Below are positions 56,527 through 64,000 of a stretch of DNA of 64,000 nucleotides, piece by piece (the stretch's first letter is position 1; every line of letters starts with the position of its first letter). A model generated the notes under the pieces. That model was not told where the DNA came from and did not search any database. It saw only the letters and a list, made by a program, of their open reading frames with translations. Made by a program: the position numbers and the translations under genes. The DNA is taken from NCBI GenBank assembly GCA_029953675.1, contig JAMWBK010000005.1, forward strand, positions 2,375,001 through 2,439,000, in the 5' to 3' direction. The stretch is from Rhodosorus marinus. Lineage: Eukaryota > Rhodophyta > Stylonematophyceae > Stylonematales > Stylonemataceae.

Positions 56527-58227
56527 CTACATGAATCGACAGTCCGAAATATCTGTTACATTCCCCCGCAGCGGGCTAACATCAGCTCGGCCCGTCGACC
56601 TCGATGGTTGTGGCCTCATGACACGAGAATCCATTGCACGGACAGCCCGTCGTACAGCCTCCCGAAGAAGCATATCGTTGTCTTCGCTTAAGTTCTCGAA
56701 AGCTTCTGGATAGATAATATCCCTTGGGTCCGTGACCGACTCATCAAAAAGGACGCGAACTGAAAGACAAGTAACTTTGGAACCAAAGTTTCCCCGCCAG
56801 AACCTATGATCTTTTCCCCGCGCAACAACAAGAGCGAAGTGCGCCCCATCAGTGGGCTCGAATACATGCCGAACGCCATCCCAATAGTCTGCGGGAGCAG
56901 CAAGTACACCGGATGAGAACGAATTGAGAATCCTGCCCTCAGAATCCAAAATGCAGGCGACCAGCTCAAAGACGGAAGGACAGTCCGTTCTAGCCATGTA
57001 CTTCGCTGAAACTTCTACGCAGATGTCGCTAGGATGTACTACAAATTTTCGGAGATTGACACCCTGCACCATTGTACACCATTGAAAAGAGCTTACAAAA
57101 TTGGTCCTCGAATTGAAAATCGGCAGGTCTGAATACTCGATCTGCCACGCTGCTCCCGATAGCGACTTCCAGCCTCGCAGCTGATGAGAACCATCTGAAT
57201 TGAAGATCATGTTTGGAGAGCCTCTCTCATACCTGGATATACTGCTTGATCCTACTGGATCGGATTCACACCAACCGCAGTACAGGAGCTGCTCATTTTC
57301 GGGCTCTGGACCATTGCTATGTCTCTCTTTCCCTGGATCCATCGCTAACGAACATGAGCTGCGACCTGGACACGGTATGGCTTGCAATTTTTCCTTTCGC
57401 TCCCGGTTGCTGTTCCGATCATGGCACGCTTTGCAAAAGTGGGTACTCCCATAGCAGACATAAGTCGCGGTGGAGCAGCAGTACCTGCATTTCCAGACGT
57501 AGAAGCCGCGATGGCTCGCCTCGCCACATATAATAGCACCTCTTGAGTTGCATTTCGTACACATTCTGTCACTGGCAGGCAGATCTCTCTCCTCGGCGTC
57601 TGCGCAAGCAACGGTCCCCCCAAAGTATGGTTCCTCGCATACGGAGCACAAGTAGAAAGCGTAGATGTGCCGTCCGTAGTCCAATAGCTTTCCGTAATAG
57701 GCCCCCCCCACCGTTGTTACAGTTGAGGATTTGTCCAGCTCATCCACCTTTGCCTGTTCGAGAATCATCGCGTCAACCTTTGCCCTCAGAGCAGTCACAT
57801 TACGAAGAACGTCGTTCAATGCCTCATGTTCACAGAACTTTCCACACTGTGCGCACGAGCAACCAGTGAACAGTAACCTCCTACGCGGGTTCGGCTGAGC
57901 CAGTTGCAGCTGACTCTTCAAACAATCCAGATGCCAGATATGACCACAACTGAGCTCAATGCAGGGCTCTTCATCCAGAGCATCCAGGCAAATCGCACAG
58001 TCATCTTTACCACTCTGAAACCTGCTCCTACTTACACACCCTTCCACTAGACACGACACATGAGTCGTCTCACCAGCGTACCCGTTACAGTCATGCCCGC
58101 AGTCCAACTTCACCCCGCACTTCTCCATTTGAACCCCCTCAAAACAAAAACCCACGCTCCAACAACAAGCGAGCAAAAACAGGCAACTTCTTCGGAAAAA
58201 AAATAGTAAACAACCACACTCCCTCAC
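56527..58227 (-). CDS. RING-Cys-relay (MYCBP2/PAM-type) E3 ligase fused to an FBA domain
   Basis: One intronless frame of 566 codons. Residues 34-70 (CGVKLDCGHDCNGYAGE, CLVEGC) and a RING at 77-128 (CAICLDALDEEPCIELSCGH, CAQC) match the C-terminus of MYCBP2/PAM/Highwire. The tandem-cysteine domain follows at about 185-330: YLCSVCEEPYFGG, KCRYCCSTATYVCYGSTHFC KACHD and YCGWCESD. In MYCBP2 this domain passes ubiquitin between two cysteines and esterifies threonine. At about 350-505 lies an F-box-associated (FBA) domain as in FBXO2/FBXO6/NCCRP1: GWKSLSGAAWQIE, FVSSFQWCTMVQGVNL, FELVACILDSEGRILNSFSS G and HRFWRGNFGSKVTCLSVRV. In FBXO2 this jelly roll binds N-glycans. I do not know this fusion elsewhere. 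The first 33 residues are hydrophobic; the second Met (MEKCGVK) may be the true start. Confidence 0.85.
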   Translation of the reverse strand: MRECGCLLFFFRRSCLFLLACCWSVGFCFEGVQMEKCGVKLDCGHDCNGYAGETTHVSCLVEGCVSRSRFQSGKDDCAICLDALDEEPCIELSCGHIWHLDCLKSQLQLAQPNPRRRLLFTGCSCAQCGKFCEHEALNDVLRNVTALRAKVDAMILEQAKVDELDKSSTVTTVGGAYYGKLLDYGRHIYAFYLCSVCEEPYFGGTVACADAEERDLPASDRMCTKCNSRGAIICGEASHRGFYVWKCRYCCSTATYVCYGSTHFCKACHDRNSNRERKEKLQAIPCPGRSSCSLAMDPGKERHSNGPEPENEQLLYCGWCESDPVGSSSISRYERGSPNMIFNSDGSHQLRGWKSLSGAAWQIEYSDLPIFNSRTNFVSSFQWCTMVQGVNLRKFVVHPSDICVEVSAKYMARTDCPSVFELVACILDSEGRILNSFSSGVLAAPADYWDGVRHVFEPTDGAHFALVVARGKDHRFWRGNFGSKVTCLSVRVLFDESVTDPRDIIYPEAFENLSEDNDMLLREAVRRAVRAMDSRVMRPQPSRSTGRADVSPLRGNVTDISDCRFM

Positions 58228-59613
58228 TCAAACAATATGTACACTTTCCACTCTCTGTTATCTAAGAACTCCTCCGTTCTCAGCCTTCCCCTTCCTCCCC
58301 ACCATCAACAAAACCCTCCAAAACACCCTCCCCCTACCCCGTCCTTCAACTCGTCCTGACACGGTCACAGCACCCTCCGACACAACAACTTCCCATTTAT
58401 AGAAACTTCTGCAGCGTTTCCATTTTCACTGCCCACTTTTACGATCCGATTCTGGCACGTTCCTTAAAGCACCTACTTTAGACTTTGGCCAGCAAACTTT
58501 TGTATTCTTGGAGTCAAAAACGAATCGAAAACCACGTATTGGATGCAGCGGTGGTAGGTACCTGACATTATTTAAGTACTTCCAAGACAAAAATTGAAAT
58601 GTCGATGAGTCGTTTTGTTTGTTTGTTTTTCAAAAAGGTGTACACGATGGAGTATATTCGACCGTTCCATACTAAAAGTAGGTAAAATAATGTGATATTC
58701 AGAACAAATATGATAGAAGTGGGGGGCGAAGATGTTCGCCCAGGTCCGAGGAGAGTACAGAGGAGGATGTCTTGTACTTATTCGGTGGGGCTCCTCAGTG
58801 GTTGGTAGTACCTGCCAAGCCCAGCCACTCGCCCTCTATATGGAGAGAGTACGATAGAAGTACGAACATCCACACGCAATCTGAGGTTAGTGTAGAGGAC
58901 GCTTTCGAGCTACTGGGTTCGGCTGCTCGGTGGTCGGAAGTATCTGCCAAGACAATAGCCAATCGCCCTCAGTATGGAGAGCTCCGATGAGTGGCTACTA
59001 AACTGTCGTCCTCATCACCTAGCTCTTCAAGGGGTTGGCAAGTAGCTTGCACGGTGAATCGTCGCCACGTGGCGTTGTACCACTGATTTGCTTTCCAATC
59101 CGAACCAAAAGGACGCATGCAATGACGTTTCACGCTAACTCTATGCCCCTTCAAGCGGCATAGAACCTACCTGATATCCGTACTAGCTGCGGTCCATGAC
59201 GGCCCAGATGTCGCTTCTGGACAACCTCCGTTTGGGTAGATTCTACATTCTGAGTTGTGGAGGTGCGCGAAGTTGTGACCGTCTCGAGTTTGGTCACAGC
59301 GGTACGCCAAATGCGTTTTGGAAGCACCCGGAGTACCTAGAGTCGATTCATTGGAGAGTTTCACGATGCAGAGTTGGTGATGTGATACTCGCATATCCAC
59401 AGGTGATGCCGTGATGTAGTAAATGCTAGAGAGCGTGGCCATGCGACTTCCGAGACTGACCAAAAATTTCTGCTTGAGTTTGTCGGGTCTGGTAGCCCAT
59501 GCTACGCTTGATGTGGTGGGAAGCATAATCTCATCCTCAACGGCAGAAAAACTTCAGAGAAGTGCCCTGCACCTGACCTTTAGTACATAAATAGTTTAAG
59601 CTAAGGCCTGGGT
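58228..59613. other. Intergenic region with an imperfect tandem duplication
   Basis: No complete gene is supported. Frames at 58969-59154 and 59167-59526 on minus are open without domains. The notable content is the repeat listed separately. Confidence 0.4.
58700..58985 (+). repeat. Two-copy coding-like tandem repeat, period about 132-141 bases
   Basis: Unit 1 (about 58709-58849) and unit 2 (58850-58982) are diverged copies in the same frame. Unit 1 reads YDRS, EEDVLYLFGGAPQWLVVPAK; unit 2 reads YDRS, VEDAFELLGSAARWSEVSAK. Both continue to a motif ending SIWRE or PQYGE. The frame is kept across both units and ends in a stop after ELR. Confidence 0.6.
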
Positions 59614-61068
59614 CTACGATCCAAACCCGAACGAAAAGCCTGACGAAGGCTCTGATGCGTTGTGTCGCTTTGTACAAGCACTCTCTGTCGTACTGTCTTC
59701 GTCCAAGTTCCGTTTTAACCTGCCCCACAGGGAAGTCCTGCTCAGTTTCGCCTCTGCTGCTTCCAAGACTTCTGGATAGGCTTCACGAATGGACTCGCAG
59801 AGCTCAGCATCTAACCGCTCTGCGCTTATCTGGACACCGCTGAGGTGATCTGGGTGCTCTCGAAGAAGTCTCAGAACATGCGGAAGCGCATTCCTGGTCA
59901 CGAAATTCTGCGTAATTGCCACGGTCTCCTCGAGGTTCAAAACGATATGCCACCAGCCCCTCGGTACGTAAAGTACCTCACCCGCAATCGTCGTACACTG
60001 AACAAGCTGTGGGTGGTCCACGATCATGTCAAAAAAGTTGAGGAACCATTCCATTGCCGACATTGGCCCGACAACCGATCCACCGTCCGCAGATGGTTGA
60101 ATTCCAGGCGGCGGGCCAGCCCCGGGCGGTAGCATTAGCCACCGCTTTGAGCCTCTAACTACCCCGTTCCAAGCGCTCGTTTCGTTCGGGTCCTTGTGAA
60201 AGGAAGATCCGGACCGCCTCCCGCCAATGATCAGCCATCGCCAATCGGGATGGAAGGATTCCGGTAGAAGTGAAAAGAAGTCTTTTCCATAGCATTCTGG
60301 AGAGCTGTATGCTTCAGCGACTTCCGGTAGATTCTCGGCAAACTGTTTGTCGAACAAGTACAAAGGCTGATCATCCACTACAGAGTCCATGTAATCAAAG
60401 TACTCCGGCAAGGAGAACAGGAAACCACCTGCATTCACCCTTTTTGAGGGATCGCATTTCGAGATCAGCCACTCCCTACTCCAAGAACCTCCTGTACGGG
60501 TCTTCCAATCCTTCAGGATGAACGGACGATTGCTTTCATCAAACAGTGTTGTAAAGTGATCTTCTGAGAAGTCGTCGATCGGAAATCTTTCTACGTTGTC
60601 ACCCGAGAGCCACTTTGGGCTTATTCCGGCGGAGGCACAGTGCCAGGAGTGGAAAAGGACGTCAGAGTATACATCGTTGAGCCTCAACCACAATCGAGTA
60701 TCCAACTCTACTCCAACCTTCAGCTTCTCCAAGGTCATCTCTCTGTAGGTTGCCTTCCACGACCCGCCCACAATTCTCAGCTTGCTCGTCTCCTCTCGAC
60801 TCAGGACGTGCTTCCTCCACAAGTCTTCTTCGGACGCGAGCGCGTAGAAGAAGCGCGATAGCTGGCTGCACCGCGCGAGTGAATCAGGGTCAAGCAGACC
60901 CAAAATTTGCAGTATCTGCCCATCCTCCAAAACTGCGAGACGGCCCAGACCCTGAACTCTGGTTCGCTCTGCTTCGTTCAGCTTGTTCCTCGCCAGTGCG
61001 TCTCCAAGCGGCCTCACGCCAAGGGGGTGACTTCCCCGCTCGAGTACCTGATCTACATCACCCGTCAT
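59614..61068 (-). CDS. F-box/JmjC-domain oxygenase (JMJD6-like)
   Basis: One intronless frame of 484 codons. Residues about 45-95 form an F-box (ILQILGLLDPDSLARCSQLS RFFYAL, EDLWRKHV). The JmjC cupin follows at about 170-395: RPFILKDW, CYGKDFFSLLPE, WLIIGGRRSGSSFHKDPNET SAWNGVVRGSKRW and GEVLYVPRGWWHIVLNLEET. The Fe(II) triad HKD...H is intact (HKD in SSFHKDP, last His in GWWH). The layout matches plant F-box JmjC proteins (JMJ21 type) and human JMJD6, 2-oxoglutarate oxygenases acting on arginine or lysine of proteins. Its ATG overlaps the stop of the upstream RRM gene by four bases (ATGA, 61068-61065). The C-terminal tail is Ser/Arg-rich. Confidence 0.9.
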   Translation of the reverse strand: MTGDVDQVLERGSHPLGVRPLGDALARNKLNEAERTRVQGLGRLAVLEDGQILQILGLLDPDSLARCSQLSRFFYALASEEDLWRKHVLSREETSKLRIVGGSWKATYREMTLEKLKVGVELDTRLWLRLNDVYSDVLFHSWHCASAGISPKWLSGDNVERFPIDDFSEDHFTTLFDESNRPFILKDWKTRTGGSWSREWLISKCDPSKRVNAGGFLFSLPEYFDYMDSVVDDQPLYLFDKQFAENLPEVAEAYSSPECYGKDFFSLLPESFHPDWRWLIIGGRRSGSSFHKDPNETSAWNGVVRGSKRWLMLPPGAGPPPGIQPSADGGSVVGPMSAMEWFLNFFDMIVDHPQLVQCTTIAGEVLYVPRGWWHIVLNLEETVAITQNFVTRNALPHVLRLLREHPDHLSGVQISAERLDAELCESIREAYPEVLEAAEAKLSRTSLWGRLKRNLDEDSTTESACTKRHNASEPSSGFSFGFGS

Positions 61069-61619
61069 CCCTCGAGGAATTTGAGGGTGTACTCTTCTTC
61101 AACTTCGTTTTCTGGGTCAGATTCTCGTGTTCGGTTACTTTCTTGCTCAGAATCGGAAAAAGTCGGCTTGCTCGGAGGTTGCACTATCGCGTCAGGCGTA
61201 CTGGGTTCACTCCACAGTACCTCACTCGGACTCTCATTATCAGAAAACGAGCTTTTTCTTGACCTCAAATGACCCAGGCCGTCTTCAAGGTTACCAGTAG
61301 CAAGTGCCTGATTCGCCTTCAGCCGCAAAGCTACCAACTCATGGCTTTCCTCTCTTTCGCGCTCAAGTCTTTTCTCGAAGTGCTCGTTCCTGGCCTTTTC
61401 CACTCTAAGCAACCCACCTCGAAACTTCGCACCGTCAAGAGCTCGGATAAGCCTATCTACCTCCTTCGCATCTGCGCGAAGTTCAAGGAAAGCAGCACTA
61501 TATCTGTCTATCCGATGTACCTCCGAAACTGTCCCAACACGTCCAACACGCTCCAATATAGCGTCGATGTCACCGGAAGGCACAATACGAATATACAGTC
61601 GTTCACTTTCTCCGCTCAT
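61065..61619 (-). CDS. NOL8-like RRM protein
   Basis: One frame of 184 codons. Residues 5-80 are a divergent RRM: RLYIRIVPSGDIDAILERVG, TVSEVHRIDRYSAAFLELRA, DRLIRALDGAKFRGGLLRVE KA. The following KARNEHFEKRLEREREE resembles the segment after the RRM in NOL8 and its fungal relatives, nucleolar proteins of ribosome assembly. The rest is acidic and Ser/Pro-rich (SFSDNESPSEVLWSEPSTPD). The frame ends at TGA 61067-61065, inside the ATGA that starts the JmjC gene, so both may share one transcript. Confidence 0.75.
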   Translation of the reverse strand: MSGESERLYIRIVPSGDIDAILERVGRVGTVSEVHRIDRYSAAFLELRADAKEVDRLIRALDGAKFRGGLLRVEKARNEHFEKRLEREREESHELVALRLKANQALATGNLEDGLGHLRSRKSSFSDNESPSEVLWSEPSTPDAIVQPPSKPTFSDSEQESNRTRESDPENEVEEEYTLKFLEG

Positions 61620-62681
61620 CTATGTCATTAAACCCGTCCATGAAGGACCCACTTCAACCCCGTCGGCCTATGCAAATGAATAGGCTCTGCTGCTTCTGCA
61701 CACCGTCCCCAAACCTCGCACAGGACATCGAAGGTCTGCAATCGCCGTGTTCGATTGCGGCGAACACTTGCAGAGGGGGATTCACGCTATGCTCCATACG
61801 CATATGGCCAGGTGATGCTGAAAGTTGTTCAACAACAATTGTAAGCCGGGTAACTGCATTCAGGAGATTCGTTTTGTGGGCATCCACCAGTGCGACGTCT
61901 TTATTTTTTTTTGCTAGTTGCTGAAGCTAAGCCTGAACGCGGTGGCCCGTCTCCACGTTGAGTTGGTCAGATGCTCGAATCCTTTTCATGACTATCTATT
62001 GACCTCTAGAGCAGCGACAAAGACAAACATCTTGTTCCTGGGGTTAACACCTCTGAGAGATCCTCGTAGTCAACCTAATCTGAATATTGCTCGGTAGCAA
62101 CATCCAGGTGAGCGTCCCAATCGTATCATGTCCTCTGTCTGATTTGCAACTTCCCCGTGGAGGTCTCAGATCACACATTGTCTCACGTCATGACGTCGTG
62201 AGACTCTACGACCATAAGGAGTTTCATATCAGCGGTCGAAAACATGACGAAAAACGACGTGTCGCTTTCGTGACTGAAAACTCGATCAAAAGAGACTTAA
62301 CGACCTGCAACATTGGCTAACGAATGGGGCCATAGCCGATTACGTCCATCTGACTGCTTTCGCAGTCGGGAGCAGGTTTGCGCATGGCTTTGGACCAGGA
62401 GCTAGATGAGTATGTCTGCTCAAAACGAATTGTAGAATGCGATTCGGTCAAACTGCTTTCTGACATGTTTAGACGTGATTGTCTACTGATCACATTCCAG
62501 CCATTGGTCGATCTGTGGTCGATCAACTGACTTTGATATCCATTTGGACCGTGTTTGCAAGCCTGGAATTTATGGTACGGATCAGGACGTCAGAATAGGC
62601 AGTAGGGTCTTAAGAATTTTACAGTAGTGCAAGTTTTGGTGAAAAGAAGAAGTTCTCAAGCTCCTCTATCTTTGAACACAT
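61620..62681. other. Intergenic region with a possible small minus-strand exon
   Basis: On minus, VDAHKTNLLNAVTRLTIVVE QLSASPGH and HSVNPPLQVFAAIEHGDCRP (61911-61654) look coding and vaguely recall mediator subunit MED10, but the pieces are too short to decide. The rest (61930-62680) shows nothing, apart from the GSK3 3' end. Confidence 0.35.
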
Positions 62682-64000
62682 TCACGAATCCGATTTGTAC
62701 ACGCCATATTTTGCAGAAAGCTTTTCAAAAACGTCCTTGGGAAGGATCTCGCTTGCCAGGTCCCCGCAGAACTTGAACTCCTCCTCAGACAAATCGAACA
62801 ACGGAGGGAGTGGTTTTCCTGTACAGAAAATTTTCAGAGCATCCAGATGAGAATGTGAAATCCGCGCAAGCGCGAGCTCTAGAAATGGAGTTTGTGCAGG
62901 GCAAAGAACTTCATTTCTAGAAGTAGCGAGGAGACTTCTTCCTCACCGTCAGGTAGTCTCGTGGCGGGGTCCCGCAATTCGTCAAAAAAGGGGTGGGCCA
63001 AGGATGCGACCGGGGTTAGTCTCTTCTTCGGATTGTATTGGAGCAAGTTCTTCACCAGGTCCACGGCCTCAGGACTCTGTCGGCTGCTGAATACTTTAGA
63101 CCACGGTTGAGCCTGTGCACATGGAAAATAGAAAGTGGAATTAGACGACAGTTACAGGCGCTTACACACACACAGTTCGATCCTAAAATCGCTCACCTTG
63201 ATCTGCGGAGACTTGAATTCTGTACAGTTACGGTTCATGGACTCTATCTCTTCCTTTGACGGAGTGCCGACGACTTTGATAATTTGAACTAGTTGATCGA
63301 CAAAAGACTCTCCAGGAAAGAGGGGTTTCCCGAGCATCAGCTCGGCCATCACGCAGCCCGCAGACCAAATGTCGATAGCAGCCGTGTAATCTGTGGCACC
63401 GAATATTAACTCTGGCGCTCTGTAGTAGCGAGAGCAGATGTACGATATGTTTGGTTCGTCCCGAACAAGAACCTTCGCACTGCCAAAATCACATAGTTTT
63501 AGTACCTGCGAGCGCCAAGCACAGAATTCATGGTAAGGTTTCACCCTTGGTTAGACCCACTGCTATTTCATTGATAGAACATCTCTCCGGCAGTTTAGTT
63601 ACCTGTGTCGGAGGATTCAATAGCAGGTTTTGAGGCTTGACATCTCTGTGACAGATACCAAGCGAGTGGATGTACATAAGGGCTCGTATCAGCTGATACA
63701 TATACAGTTTGGTGAAGATCATTGGTAGGTGCTTCTTCAACCGGCTGTGGTGCCGCGAAACTCGATATACAGTCTCCGGTATATACTCCAAAACTAGGTT
63801 TAAATACACCTCATCCGGCTGAAAAACAATGGACCACAAATACGATCAGCCAACCCGCACAGTTGAGAAAATTGGACCAAGCCAGAATTCGAAGGGAAAG
63901 CGAGGACATGCAACTTGCGATGCTCCGTTGAACGGTAGTACTCTGAGAAGGAACCAGAATACTATGTCGAATTCATGCAGTGGGTAAACTCCACGCCATT
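62682..64000 (-). CDS. GSK3: GSK3/Shaggy-type protein kinase, C-terminal part (cut by window edge)
   Basis: Exons read as 63818-63603, 63505-63197, 63112-62947 and 62818-62682; upstream exons lie beyond about 63840 and outside the window. Diagnostic blocks: [20 protein letters not shown], the catalytic loop [14 protein letters not shown], then [40 protein letters not shown] (the activation loop with the Tyr that GSK3 autophosphorylates), [20 protein letters not shown] and [20 protein letters not shown]. The C-terminus is [27 protein letters not shown]3 kinases phosphorylate primed substrates in growth and stress signalling. The catalytic Asp, DFG and the tail are intact; the N-lobe is not in the window. 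Confidence 0.93.

Noticed and set aside
59167-59526. 119-codon minus-strand ORF downstream of the JmjC gene
   Set aside because: No recognisable domain or upstream exon; composition does not resemble neighbouring genes.

Overview
This window is nuclear DNA of a photosynthetic eukaryote. Most genes are split by short GT-AG introns (about 50-150 bases), the genes are packed on both strands about one per 2-2.5 kb, and several products point to a plastid: geranylgeranyl diphosphate synthase with a leader peptide, a red-chlorophyll-catabolite-reductase-like protein, SmpB (partner of plastid tmRNA) and YbeY. A nuclear SmpB and two Golgi-type membrane proteins with a sulfotransferase-like motif fit a red alga best; this is an inference from gene content, not a species call. 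Exon boundaries given here were read by eye from frame, splice dinucleotides and family alignment from memory.

Layout. 0-8 kb: a CLASP-type microtubule protein cut by the window edge, GGPP synthase, an O-fucosyltransferase-like type II membrane protein. 8-11.4 kb: a retrotransposon graveyard (Ty3/gypsy reverse transcriptase and gag, gag-like ORF, copia-type protease, zinc knuckles) containing a 0.7 kb near-perfect palindrome. 11.8-26.4 kb: J-domain protein, a Tudor-domain protein with an unknown C-terminus, the rRNA methyltransferase BUD23, the THO subunit THOC5 and an extended-synaptotagmin-like lipid-transfer tether. 27.5-33.5 kb: two tandem membrane paralogues of unknown family, the splicing factor RNF113/CWC24, a DUF493 protein. 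34.9-48.3 kb: ankyrin protein, TTLL12-like protein without its ligase domain, mitoribosomal mL46, F-box protein, acidic secretory protein, YbeY and RCCR-like head to head, and a possible hemerythrin-fold protein. 48.7-64 kb: PEX11, a LINE remnant, SmpB, a C2H2 finger protein, a RING-Cys-relay-type E3 fused to an FBA domain, an RRM protein whose stop overlaps the start of an F-box/JmjC oxygenase, and a GSK3 kinase cut by the right edge.

The genes are mostly unrelated housekeeping functions (mRNA processing and export, rRNA processing, membrane contact sites, ubiquitin ligation) rather than a cluster. The most unusual items are the RING-TC-FBA fusion (56.5-58.2 kb), the 4-base ATGA overlap between two same-strand genes (61.07 kb), the tandem GNCGSTW/CPCC paralogues (27.6-30.3 kb) and the ligase-less TTLL12 homologue (36.2-38.3 kb).
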